From the NCBI RefSeq assembly GCF_900106035.1, contig NZ_FNUC01000003.1, positions 1,426,001-1,490,000 of the forward strand: a stretch of DNA of 64,000 nucleotides, given 5' to 3'. This DNA is from Jiangella alba (GTDB lineage Bacteria > Actinomycetota > Actinomycetes > Jiangellales > Jiangellaceae). Below are positions 24,930 to 33,090 of this stretch, piece after piece. The translations under genes and the position numbers were made by a program. The notes beneath the pieces were generated by a model. The model made no database searches, was not told the DNA's origin, and worked only from the letters and a program-made list of their open reading frames with translations. Numbering within the stretch: position 1 is the first letter of the stretch; every line of letters begins with the position of its first letter.

Positions 24930-25274
24930 TCATGTGGACAACGGGTCCAACTCGTCGGCGAGCGTCGTGAGGGTGGCGGCCAGTTCGCGCGCCTGGGCGG
25001 CCGTGAACCGCGGCGGCCGGCCGGGACGGGTGCGGGCCAGCGCCACCACGACGCCCGCCCCGCCGACGCCCGCCCCGCCGACGCCCGCGCCGCTGCCGCC
25101 TGCGGCGCCGACGCCCGCCCCGTCGACGCCGTCGACACCCGCGCCGACGCCGTCGACACCCGCGCCGACGCCGTCGACAGCCGCGCCGACGCCCTCGGCG
25201 GGCCCGGACCGGGCGGCGCCCTCGAGCCAGGCGGCGCCCCCGCCGGGAAGCTCGTGCAGGCCGCCGAGGCACAC
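24930..25274 (-). CDS. Small protein with Gly/Val/Asp tandem repeats and a shared C-terminal motif; start uncertain
   Basis: From GTG 25274 this frame gives 114 residues: [17 protein letters not shown], then a GVGAGVDG-type tandem repeat, then [20 protein letters not shown]. The C-terminal block matches the two genes downstream. Upstream of 25274 the same frame continues as protein-like sequence with a Cys/His cluster ([16 protein letters not shown]), up to an ATC codon at 25334-25332 that sits eight bases after AGGAGG (25348-25343). No ATG, GTG or TTG lies there. Either initiation is at ATC, or the gene is decayed. Confidence 0.5.
   Translation of the reverse strand: MCLGGLHELPGGGAAWLEGAARSGPAEGVGAAVDGVGAGVDGVGAGVDGVDGAGVGAAGGSGAGVGGAGVGGAGVVVALARTRPGRPPRFTAAQARELAATLTTLADELDPLST
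25128..25190. repeat. 21-bp minisatellite, three copies
   Basis: Three tandem copies of GCCGTCGACACCCGCGCCGA plus C, at 25128-25148, 25149-25169 and 25170-25190, the third with one substitution. Shorter 15-bp GCCCGCCCCGCCGAC units lie just left. Because 21 and 15 are multiples of three, the reading frame of the minus-strand gene is kept (GVGAGVD units), so copy number could vary between strains. Confidence 0.85.
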
Positions 25275-25461
25275 GCCGCTGGGGTCGTGCTCGACGCACC
25301 AGTGGTGGCCGTCGGCGGGGTGTCGGGTGCTGATGGGACGAGCCTCCTCGTGCGTGCCGTGCCCCCTTGGGGGAGAGCGTCACACCGGGATCGCGGCGAC
25401 GTCAACCGGAGAACGGGTCCGCTTCGACGGAGCCCCCGCGGTGATCGATAGGGTCGGGCAC

Positions 25462-26322
25462 GTGGTCCGTCTCGCCGCTGTCGTCGCCGCCCTCGAGCGG
25501 CTGTATCCGCCGGAGCTCGCCGAGTCGTGGGACGCGGTCGGGCTGGTGTGCGGCGACCCCGACGCGCAGGTGCGGCGCGTCCTGTTCGCCGTCGACCCCG
25601 TCGCCGCCGTCGTCGACGAGGCGCTGCAGTGGCGGGCCGACCTCGTCGTCACGCACCATCCGCTGTTCCTGCGCCCGGTGCACGGCGTGCCGGCCACGAC
25701 GCCGAAGGGGCGCCTGGTGCACCGGCTCATCGCCGGCGGCGTCGCGCTGCACACCGCGCACACCAACGCCGACCGAGCCGCGCCGGGCGTGAACGACGCC
25801 CTCGCGGCGGCGCTCGGCCTGCACGACACCCGCCCGCTGGTTCCCGCCGACGACGGCGACCCTGCGCGCGGCCTGGGCCGCGTCGGCAGGCTGCCGCGGC
25901 CGGAGCCGCTGTCGGCGTTCGTCCGCCGGGTCGCCGCGGCGCTCCCGGTGACGACGGCCGGCGTGCGCGCCACGGGCGACCCCGACGCCGTCGTCGCGAG
26001 GGTCGCGGTGTGCGGCGGCGCGGGCGACTCCCTGCTCGGCACCGTCCGCGCCGCGGGGGTCGACGCGTACGTGACGGCGGACCTGCGCCACCACCCGTCC
26101 TCGGAGGCGGGCGAGGCCGGCGGCCCGGCGCTCGTCGACGTCGCGCACTGGGCCAGCGAGTGGCCGTGGCTGCCCGACGCCGCGGCACTGCTGACGGCGG
26201 AGTTGTCGGGCGCAGGCGCTACGGTGGAGACTCGCGTCTCGACCACTCCGACCGATCCCTGGACACTGCATCGAATCGCCAGGGATTCCGGCGCCGACGA
26301 AGGAGCTCACGCTGAACGCTGA
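25462..26322 (+). CDS. Nif3-like dinuclear metal-centre protein (GTP cyclohydrolase I type 2-like)
   Basis: A 286-residue Nif3/YbgI family protein. Metal ligands are visible in [12 protein letters not shown] and HTAHTNAD in the first half, and in the [11 protein letters not shown] region near the end. The precise function of the family is unsettled. The GTG at 25462 matches the usual N-terminus ([20 protein letters not shown]) and lies seven bases after TAGGGT (25449-25454), so it is probably leaderless; GTG 25441 is less likely. It begins a conserved actinobacterial trio with the zinc-ribbon protein and the RNase H/phosphatase (Rv2230c-Rv2229c-Rv2228c order). Confidence 0.92.
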   Translation: MVRLAAVVAALERLYPPELAESWDAVGLVCGDPDAQVRRVLFAVDPVAAVVDEALQWRADLVVTHHPLFLRPVHGVPATTPKGRLVHRLIAGGVALHTAHTNADRAAPGVNDALAAALGLHDTRPLVPADDGDPARGLGRVGRLPRPEPLSAFVRRVAAALPVTTAGVRATGDPDAVVARVAVCGGAGDSLLGTVRAAGVDAYVTADLRHHPSSEAGEAGGPALVDVAHWASEWPWLPDAAALLTAELSGAGATVETRVSTTPTDPWTLHRIARDSGADEGAHAER

Positions 26323-27055
26323 CCCCACCGTCCAGTTGCGGCTGCTCGACGTCCAGGCGGTCGACCAACGGCTCGACCAGCTGGCCCATCGCCGCCGGAC
26401 GCTGCCCGAGGCCGCCGAGCTCGAGACCCTCGCCGCCGAGCACAGCCGGCTGCGCGACGCCGAGGTCGTCGCCGGCACCGCCGTCGCCGACCTCGAACGC
26501 GAGCAGAAGCGCGCCGACGCCGAGGTCGAGCAGGTCCGCTCGCGCAAGGACCGCGACCAGAAGCGGCTCGACGCCGGCCAGGTGTCGTCGGCGAAGGAGC
26601 TCGAGAGCCTGCAGAGCGAGATCGTGTCGCTCAACCGCCGCCAGGGCGTGCTCGAGGACGCCGAGATCGAGATCATGGAGCGGCTCGAGGAGGCGCAGAA
26701 CGAGGCCGCCGCGCTGGCCGCCGAGCGTGAGAGCGTCGGCAAGAAGGCGCAGGAGGTCCAGGCCGCCCGCGACGCCGCGTGGGCGCAGCTCGACCACGAC
26801 TCCGCGGCCGGGCGCGACGAACGTCAGACGCTCGCCGCCGGCATCACCGACGACCTCCTGGCGCTGTACGAGAAGATCCGCGCCGACCGTGGCGGCATCG
26901 GCGCGGCTGCGTTGCGCCAGCGTCGCTGCGAGGGCTGCATGATCCAGCTCGACGCCGCCGAGCTGGGGCGCATCCGCGGGCTCGCCCCCGACGTCGTGGT
27001 CCGGCACGAGGAGTGCCGGCGCATCCTGGTCCGCACGCCCGAGTCGGGGCTGTGA
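26312..27055 (+). CDS. Coiled-coil / C-terminal zinc-ribbon protein
   Basis: About 247 residues. A long antiparallel coiled coil fills residues 10-180 ([29 protein letters not shown]), ending in a zinc ribbon: [10 protein letters not shown] and, further on, [10 protein letters not shown]. The ribbon's usual second CxxC is HxxC here. Start: CTG at 26312, six bases after AAGGAG (26300-26305), overlapping the Nif3 stop; no ATG/GTG/TTG fits, and TTG at 26336 would lack a ribosome site. The GTGA overlap with the next gene shows operon coupling. Confidence 0.88.
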   Translation: MNADPTVQLRLLDVQAVDQRLDQLAHRRRTLPEAAELETLAAEHSRLRDAEVVAGTAVADLEREQKRADAEVEQVRSRKDRDQKRLDAGQVSSAKELESLQSEIVSLNRRQGVLEDAEIEIMERLEEAQNEAAALAAERESVGKKAQEVQAARDAAWAQLDHDSAAGRDERQTLAAGITDDLLALYEKIRADRGGIGAAALRQRRCEGCMIQLDAAELGRIRGLAPDVVVRHEECRRILVRTPESGL

Positions 27056-28119
27056 CGCGGCAGCTCGTCGTCGAGGCCGACGGCGGGTCGCGGGGCAACC
27101 CGGGGCCCGCCGCCTACGGTGCCGTCGTCCGCGACGCCGCCACCGGCGAGGTGCTGGCGGAGGTGGCCGAGACCATCGGCATCGCCACGAACAACGTCGC
27201 CGAGTACCGCGGGCTGCTGGCCGGGCTGCGCGCCGCCCACGACATCGACCCCGGCGCCGTCGTGGCCGCCCGGCTCGACTCCAAGCTCGTCGTCGAGCAG
27301 CTGTCCGGCCGCTGGCAGATCAAGAACGCCGAGCTGGGCTCGCTGGCCGCCGAGGCCGGCGGGGTTTTCCCGCCCGGACGGGTCACCTACACCTGGGTGC
27401 CGCGGGCCGAGAACGCCCACGCCGACCGCCTGGTGAATCTCGCCCTCGACGGCAAGCCGGTGCCGGGCCCCGCGCCCGTCGTCAAGCTGACCGCGTGGAG
27501 CCCCGACCTCGGGCCGCCCACCACCCTGTACGTCGTGCGGCACGGCCAGACGTCGCTGACGGCGGCGCGCCGGTTCAGCGGCGGCGGCGTGCCCGGCCCC
27601 AGCCTCGACGACACCGGCCGCGAGCAGGCGGCCCGCGCGGCCGAGCTGCTCAGCGGCAGCGGCGCCGTCGCCGTCGTCGCCTCGCCCATGGTGCGCACCC
27701 GCGAGACCGCGGCCGTCATCGGCCGGCGGCTCGGTGTCGCGCCGGTGGTCGACGACGAGTGGCGCGAGGCCGACTTCGGCGAGTGGGAGGGCCTGACGCT
27801 GGCCGAGATCGGTGACCGGCACCCGGACGCGCTGTCGAACTGGTTCGGCGCCACGACGGCGTCCCCGCCGGGCGGCGAGTCCCTCGACGACGTCGCGCTG
27901 CGGGTCGGCGCCGCCCGCGACGCTCTGCTGGCCGCCTACCCGGGCCAGCCGGTCGTCGTCGTCACGCACTCCATCCCCATGCGCACCCTCACCCGGCTGG
28001 CGCTGGGCGCGCCGCCCGAGTCGCTGTTCCGGCTGCTGCCGTCGCCCGGCTCGGTCACCGAGCTGCAGTACTACGCCGACGGCAGCACCGCCGTGCCGTC
28101 GTTCGGTCACCGTCCCTGA
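27052..28119 (+). CDS. Bifunctional RNase H / acid phosphatase
   Basis: A 355-residue fusion. Residues 1-140 are a type I RNase H: catalytic acids in VEADGGSRGNPGPA, NNVAEYRGL, ARLDSKLVVEQL and NAHADRLVNLA. Residues 155-355 form a histidine phosphatase with YVVRHGQTSLT, the SPMVRTRETA arginine and VVVTHSIPMR. The same architecture occurs in Rv2228c of Mycobacterium tuberculosis. It would remove RNA from RNA:DNA hybrids; the phosphatase part resembles alpha-ribazole phosphatase (CobC). GTG overlaps the upstream stop. Its stop abuts the stop of the convergent XRE gene with no bases between. Confidence 0.95.
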   Translation: MTRQLVVEADGGSRGNPGPAAYGAVVRDAATGEVLAEVAETIGIATNNVAEYRGLLAGLRAAHDIDPGAVVAARLDSKLVVEQLSGRWQIKNAELGSLAAEAGGVFPPGRVTYTWVPRAENAHADRLVNLALDGKPVPGPAPVVKLTAWSPDLGPPTTLYVVRHGQTSLTAARRFSGGGVPGPSLDDTGREQAARAAELLSGSGAVAVVASPMVRTRETAAVIGRRLGVAPVVDDEWREADFGEWEGLTLAEIGDRHPDALSNWFGATTASPPGGESLDDVALRVGAARDALLAAYPGQPVVVVTHSIPMRTLTRLALGAPPESLFRLLPSPGSVTELQYYADGSTAVPSFGHRP

Positions 28120-29253
28120 TCAGCGCGGCTCGACCGGCAGCGACACCCGCGGCCTGGTCTCGCTGCCGGCGGCGACGATCTCCTCGATCTGCCGCAGCGG
28201 GAGCCGGCCGGCCGAGGCGAGGTCGGCCGCGGACGTCCCGGCCTGGGCCAGCAGTTCCATCGCCGCGCCGAGCAGGTAGGGCGACTCGGGCGGGCCGAGC
28301 GGGCCGGGCTCCGGGTACCCGACGGCGGCGAGGTGCTGGTTCGCCCGGCGGTAGGCGTGCTCGCCCCACAGCCCGAGCCGGTGGGCGCGGTAGACGAGCG
28401 CCGCGAGGCTGAGACCCCAGGTCGTCTTGGCCTGTGCCAGCACGTCCCAGTCGACCTTGCGGGGGAGGTCCGGCTCCAGCTGCTCGGACGGCGCGAGGAA
28501 CTCGGAGGCGAAGGTGTCGGCCTGCCGCTCGACGATCTTCGATCCGGGGTCGACGTCCTGGTGCATGACGAGGTGGGCGAGCTCGTGGGCGGCGTCGAAG
28601 CGGCTGCGGGCGCGGTCGTCCTTGGCGGGCGAGAGCAGGACGAGCGGCCGGTGGCCGGCCTCGGTGGAGAACGCGTCGACCCGGTGGTCGACCTCGCGCG
28701 GCAGCCGGAGGACGACGATGCCGTGTGCTTCGAGCAGGCGGACCATGTGCGGGATCGGGCCCGGGCCGACGCCCAGTCCGGCCCGGGTCTCGGCGGCCAG
28801 CCGGGCGAGCTGCCCGGGCTCGGGCTCGGCGTCGAGCGGCTCGGCGAGCGGCGGGACCGCCGGGAGGTCGACGTACTGCTCGACGAGGTCGATGACGACG
28901 AGGGAGATCTCGGCGAAGGCGAGGGCCTGTTCACGGGAGATCGCCGGGGTGGCGCGCAGCGACCGGAAGTGGGCCGCGCTGGCGGGGACGGGCTCGACCG
29001 AGCGGCCCTGCCGGAAGAAGTCGACCGGCATGCCCAGCGCGAGGGCGAGCTCGGCCACGACCGCGTTGGTGGGACGCGCCGTCCCGCGCTCGAACTGGGT
29101 GATGGCGGCCGCGCTCACGCTGGTGCGGTCCGCGAGCGCGCTGCGCAGCAGGCGTCGCAGCCGCCGGGCGAGCGCGAGCCGCCGGCCGTCGAAGTCCACG
29201 ACCGTGCCGCTGGCCCGGCGCCGGCGTGCGCGCAGCGTGGGCTCGGAGGTCAC
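28120..29253 (-). CDS. XRE-family HTH regulator with ImmA/IrrE metallopeptidase domain
   Basis: A 377-residue two-domain protein. The helix-turn-helix covers about residues 25-85 (RTSVSAAAITQFERGTARPT), followed by a zinc-peptidase domain with RFDAAHELAHLVMH (HEXXH near residue 222) and the downstream glutamate region ERQADTFASEFLAP. Such proteins usually repress a neighbour and are relieved by proteolysis or act in stress, mobile-element or toxin-antitoxin regulation. It is co-transcribed with an unknown gene by a GTGA overlap at 29250-29253. Confidence 0.9.
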   Translation of the reverse strand: MTSEPTLRARRRRASGTVVDFDGRRLALARRLRRLLRSALADRTSVSAAAITQFERGTARPTNAVVAELALALGMPVDFFRQGRSVEPVPASAAHFRSLRATPAISREQALAFAEISLVVIDLVEQYVDLPAVPPLAEPLDAEPEPGQLARLAAETRAGLGVGPGPIPHMVRLLEAHGIVVLRLPREVDHRVDAFSTEAGHRPLVLLSPAKDDRARSRFDAAHELAHLVMHQDVDPGSKIVERQADTFASEFLAPSEQLEPDLPRKVDWDVLAQAKTTWGLSLAALVYRAHRLGLWGEHAYRRANQHLAAVGYPEPGPLGPPESPYLLGAAMELLAQAGTSAADLASAGRLPLRQIEEIVAAGSETRPRVSLPVEPR

Positions 29254-29996
29254 GCCGTCCGGCCTGCCTGGATGCCGGGCTTGAGGGTGATGGCCGGCAC
29301 CGGGGCGGGCCGGTCGCCGAAGGCCGGGCGGTCGCCGGTCGTGCGCCGGTCGCCGTTGACGGCGGGCTCGGCCCCGGCCGCTTCGTCCCACCACAGCGGC
29401 GTCACCGCGAGCCAGCGGCTGGCCGTCGTCGTCGGCAGGCCCAGCCAGCCCGCGGTCAGCCCCGACGGGAGGTCGGCGCCCCAGGCGAGGAACACGTCGC
29501 GGCAGCCCAGGACGGCCGTCGCGGCGTCGGGCTGGTCGACCTCGAACAGCGGCGCCATGAACGGGTCGCGGGCCGCGGGGCCGTACGCCGCACGGTTCCG
29601 CGCGGCCGCGGCCTGGCGCATCTCGCCGTCGCGCCAGTCGAAGTCGGCGACGAAGTCGGGGTGGCGGCCCGCGGTCGACCGCGCCTTGACCAGCCGGAGC
29701 TCCAGGCCGCCCACGTGCAGGACGGTCGTCCCGTACTCGCGCCCGGCGTGCGCCCCAGTGGCCCGCCACCGGGCGTCGTCGCGCACGTACGCGTAGACCC
29801 GGTTCGCGAGGTTCCTGGTGGACGTCACGCCGAGGGTGAAGGAGTCGTCGAACAGCTCGTCGGGCTCGTACCGCGCCCGGTTCGCCCGCCAGACGTCGGT
29901 GATCGCCTCGCGCACGAGGTCGACCAGGCCGTTGCGGCGCAGCTCGGCGCCGATCGACTCGAGACGGTGCGTGGCATGCGGGTCCCAGGTGGCCAT
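29250..29996 (-). CDS. Hypothetical protein, partner of the XRE-ImmA/IrrE regulator
   Basis: A 248-residue protein I do not recognise. The N-terminal half is helical with a conserved-looking block (RLESIGAELRRNGLVDLVRE); the middle contains HPDFVADFDWRDGEMRQAAA; the tail repeats GDR units (GDRRTTGDRPAFGDRPAP) and is probably disordered. ATG at 29996 is used. The overlapped gene order unknown-XRE/IrrE suggests a regulated effector-controller pair, but toxin activity is not evident from sequence. Confidence 0.75.
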   Translation of the reverse strand: MATWDPHATHRLESIGAELRRNGLVDLVREAITDVWRANRARYEPDELFDDSFTLGVTSTRNLANRVYAYVRDDARWRATGAHAGREYGTTVLHVGGLELRLVKARSTAGRHPDFVADFDWRDGEMRQAAAARNRAAYGPAARDPFMAPLFEVDQPDAATAVLGCRDVFLAWGADLPSGLTAGWLGLPTTTASRWLAVTPLWWDEAAGAEPAVNGDRRTTGDRPAFGDRPAPVPAITLKPGIQAGRTA

Positions 29997-30093
29997 CCGC
30001 CGAGTCAAGCAGGGCCGGGCGTGTGCCCGTCGCAGGCGCGCCGATGCAGTGGGATCGCGGCCCGGCTGCGCGGAAATCAAGTGGGATCGAGGT

Positions 30094-30891
30094 CTAGGAC
30101 GTCGGCACGTCGGTCACCACGACGTCGACGGTGGCCGGGCGGCCGGGGCTGGGCGGCGGGGTCAGCTCCGCCGTCCAGCCCAGCCGCGTCAGGACCTTCA
30201 CCAGCCGGGCCGGGGTGGCGATGGTGGCGCCGTCCTGCAGCAGGCGGCGCACGATGCGGCCCTTCGTGGCCTTGTTGTGGTGGCTGACGACGGTGCGGCG
30301 GCCGTCGTGCTCGTGCAGCACCCTGACGACGACGGTGCGGGCGGCCAGCTCGGCGGGCGGGCGCCAGAACCCGGCGTACGTGCTGGAGCGCAGGTCGACG
30401 ATCAGCTCGTCGCCGGCCGCGGCGGGCAGGCTCTTGCCCAGCGGGCGGCGCCAGAACGCGGCCAGCGGGCCGACGCCGGGGAGGCTCACGCCGCCGCCCA
30501 GCCGGTACGCCGGAATCACGTCAGACGGCCGCAGCAGTCCCCACAGGCCGCTCGTGATCAGCACCGACGCGTCGGCCCGGCGGGCCGTGCCGGCGCGCAG
30601 CGTGCGCAGCCCGAGCGCGTCGTACAGGACGCCGGAGTACACCTCGCGGGCCGGCGCGGCCGGCGCCTGCGGCAGGACGGCGTTGCGCTCGATGTCAGCG
30701 GCCTGCGTCGGGCCGAGCCCGAGCGCCGTCGCCGCGGCCTCCGGCGCCGTGCGGCAGAGCCGGACCAGCGCGGCCAGCAGGTCGACGCGGTCGCCGGTCA
30801 GCTCCGGGAACGACAACGCGTCGAGATCGACGGCGGCGGCGCCGTCTCGCGGCGCGGTCTTGCCCTCCGACGGCGGCAGCAGGATCAGCAC
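30094..30891 (-). CDS. yaaA: Peroxide stress protein YaaA (DUF328)
   Basis: A 265-residue YaaA family protein. Hallmarks are LILLPPSEGKT at the N-terminus, YSGVLYDALG, ITSGLWGLLRPSDVIPAYRL and the C-terminal HHNKATKGRIVR block. In E. coli YaaA lowers intracellular free iron during peroxide stress and binds DNA. The GTG at 30891 lies six bases after TACGCT (30903-30898), consistent with a leaderless transcript. Confidence 0.93.
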   Translation of the reverse strand: MLILLPPSEGKTAPRDGAAAVDLDALSFPELTGDRVDLLAALVRLCRTAPEAAATALGLGPTQAADIERNAVLPQAPAAPAREVYSGVLYDALGLRTLRAGTARRADASVLITSGLWGLLRPSDVIPAYRLGGGVSLPGVGPLAAFWRRPLGKSLPAAAGDELIVDLRSSTYAGFWRPPAELAARTVVVRVLHEHDGRRTVVSHHNKATKGRIVRRLLQDGATIATPARLVKVLTRLGWTAELTPPPSPGRPATVDVVVTDVPTS

Positions 30892-31025
30892 TCCGGCAGC
30901 GTAACCGCCGAGTTCCGTCAGACGACGGACGACCGTGACGCAACGTCCGTCATCTGCTCGGTGAGCTTTGGATCCAACCTGGCTAGCGTCCTCGCGGGGG
31001 ATCGACGAGCGAGGGGTGACAGACG

Positions 31026-32987
31026 ATGGTGAAACGGAAGATCGCGGCCGCGGTGGGAGCGGCCGGGCTGTTGGGCGCGTTGCTGACCGGCGCGGTGCCG
31101 TCGGCCGCGGCGTCGGACGAGGTCGGCTCGGCGACGGTGGTGCCGTTGCAGGTGACGGGCGACCCGGAGGACCGCCTGAACCTCATCATCCTGGGCGACG
31201 GCTACACCGCCGAGGAGATGCAGCAGTTCCGCGACGACGTCGACAAGCACCTGAACGTGCAGTGGAGCATCGAGCCGTTCCGCAGCTACCGCGACTACTT
31301 CAACGTGTACATGATCGAGATCGTGTCGGGGGAGTCCGGCATCAGCTGCGACCCCGACGACGGCAACGTCCGCCGTGACACGCCGCTGAAGCTGCAGTAC
31401 GCCGGCACCTGCCCGGCCGGCGCGAACGCCCGCGGCGTCACGTTCGGCACCGGCGGCCAGCAGGCGCTGGAGCAGTACGTGTCGATGATCCCGGGTGTCA
31501 CGGCGCAGAACCGGCAGACGCTCACCATCGCCAACACCAGCACGTATGGCGGCATCGGCGGCCGCAACGCCACCACGACCGGGTCGGCGCCGCAGGGCCC
31601 GCTGGTCAGCCCGCACGAGCTGGGTCACTCGCTGGGCAACCTGCAGGACGAGTACCCGTACAGCACCCGCAACGTGCCCGGCGCGCCCTACACCGGCGGC
31701 GAGCCGTCGTCGATCCACCACACGATCCTCACCGAGCAGCAGATGCAGGACCAGCAGGTCAAGTGGTACCGCTGGCTGGGCGAGGAGTCGCTGTCCGGCG
31801 GCGTCATCGGCCGGTACGAGAGCGGCCAGACCCGCGCGTCGGGCATCTGGCGGCCCAGCGAGCACTCGATCATGCGCTGGATCGGCTACCACTTCGACCA
31901 GATCGGCCGCGAGCGGATGATCGAGAAGATCTCCGGCCGCCGCGACGTCGCCCAGCTGGCGCTGGAGTCGACCCCGACCGACGAGCCGGTGTTCCCCGAG
32001 GACGTCATCTGGGTCGAGACGATGCACCCGCTGTACCACGAGCTGACCGTCACCTGGTCGGTCAACGGCGCCGTCGTCGAGGGCACCGGCAACAGCCGCA
32101 ACTTCGACCTCGAGGCGCACGGCGTGGGCGTCGGCGACACCGTCTCCGTCACCGTCTCCGACGACACCGCGGACGTCCGCGACCCGGCCGTCGCGGACGG
32201 CGGCTCGCTCACCCAGACCCGCGAGTGGACGATCGTCGAAGAGCCGCCCGCCCCGGCCGACGTCGAGTTCACCTCCTCGACCGCCACCACCCGCCCCGTC
32301 GGCGGCCAGGACGTCGTCTACGTCGAGACCACCCACCCGCGCGACCGCGTCCTCGACGTCACGTGGCGGCTGAACGGCAGCGTGCTGCCGAACCCGGACA
32401 ACCTGCGCAACCTCGACCTCGGGGCGCTGGGGCTGGCGTCCGGCACGTACGAGCTGACGGCGACGGTGTCCGACCCGGCCGTGCCGTCCGCCGCGACCCA
32501 GACCCTCACCTGGACCGTCGACAACGTCGCCCCCTCGGTGACGTTCGAGCTGTCCGACCCGGTCTCCGTCGTGCCCGGCACCCGGGTCCGCCCGCCGCAC
32601 TACGTGTTCCGCGAATGGTTCGAGATGGGCCTCGCCGCCACCGACGACCAGGACGGCTACGTCGTCATCGAGTTCCAGCTCGACGGCGACGGCTGGTTCA
32701 ACTACCACGGCTGGCCGGACGCGCCCGAGGGCACGCCGTACCGGTTCACCCCGGCCGGCACCGTCATCAAGGAGATCGCGTACGGCAACCTCGGCAGCGG
32801 CGGCGTCACCAAGGCGCCGTTCGAGCAGTCCTACCCGGACTTCGAGCCCGGCTACGGCCGCCACGAGATCCAGTACCGGGCCATCGACGCCGCCGGCAAC
32901 ATCAGCGCGCCGAAGACCTTCACCGTGACGGTCACCGACACGAACGGCGCGGTCGCACTGCCGCCGGGCGCGATCGTCCCCGACTGA
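31026..32987 (+). CDS. Secreted M64-family metallopeptidase
   Basis: A 653-residue exported protein. The signal peptide is cleaved after PSAAAS (about residue 30). The M64 (IgA-peptidase-like) domain contains NLIILGDGYTAEEMQQF and the zinc motif HELGHSLGNLQDEY near residue 197. After about residue 310 come two repeated Ig-like modules (each with VIWVETMHPLYHELTVTW / VVYVETTHPRDRVLDVTW) and a final beta-rich domain with a DQDGYV segment. A TAGCGT hexamer at 30982 and GAGGGG before the ATG give a normal leader. A strong terminator follows at 33004. The target protein is unknown. Confidence 0.92.
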   Translation: MVKRKIAAAVGAAGLLGALLTGAVPSAAASDEVGSATVVPLQVTGDPEDRLNLIILGDGYTAEEMQQFRDDVDKHLNVQWSIEPFRSYRDYFNVYMIEIVSGESGISCDPDDGNVRRDTPLKLQYAGTCPAGANARGVTFGTGGQQALEQYVSMIPGVTAQNRQTLTIANTSTYGGIGGRNATTTGSAPQGPLVSPHELGHSLGNLQDEYPYSTRNVPGAPYTGGEPSSIHHTILTEQQMQDQQVKWYRWLGEESLSGGVIGRYESGQTRASGIWRPSEHSIMRWIGYHFDQIGRERMIEKISGRRDVAQLALESTPTDEPVFPEDVIWVETMHPLYHELTVTWSVNGAVVEGTGNSRNFDLEAHGVGVGDTVSVTVSDDTADVRDPAVADGGSLTQTREWTIVEEPPAPADVEFTSSTATTRPVGGQDVVYVETTHPRDRVLDVTWRLNGSVLPNPDNLRNLDLGALGLASGTYELTATVSDPAVPSAATQTLTWTVDNVAPSVTFELSDPVSVVPGTRVRPPHYVFREWFEMGLAATDDQDGYVVIEFQLDGDGWFNYHGWPDAPEGTPYRFTPAGTVIKEIAYGNLGSGGVTKAPFEQSYPDFEPGYGRHEIQYRAIDAAGNISAPKTFTVTVTDTNGAVALPPGAIVPD

Positions 32988-33003
32988 GGTCCGGCCGAAG
33001 ACC

Positions 33004-33039
33004 CGGGCGGGCGCCCCTGACGTGCGGGGCGCCCGCCCG
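33004..33039 (+). terminator. Rho-independent-type terminator after the M64 peptidase gene
   Basis: A perfect 14-bp stem (CGGGCGGGCGCCCC at 33004-33017 pairing with 33026-33039) encloses an eight-base loop and is followed by TTT. It lies 17 bases after the peptidase stop and ends about 50 bases before the next gene. Confidence 0.85.
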
Positions 33040-33090
33040 TTTCACCGCTCCGCGCCGGTAGTGTCCGGCGTTCCTCGTAGCGTCGGCGCC

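Noticed and set aside
25049-25190. CRISPR-like array
   Set aside because: Units are contiguous 15- and 21-bp tandem repeats without spacers.
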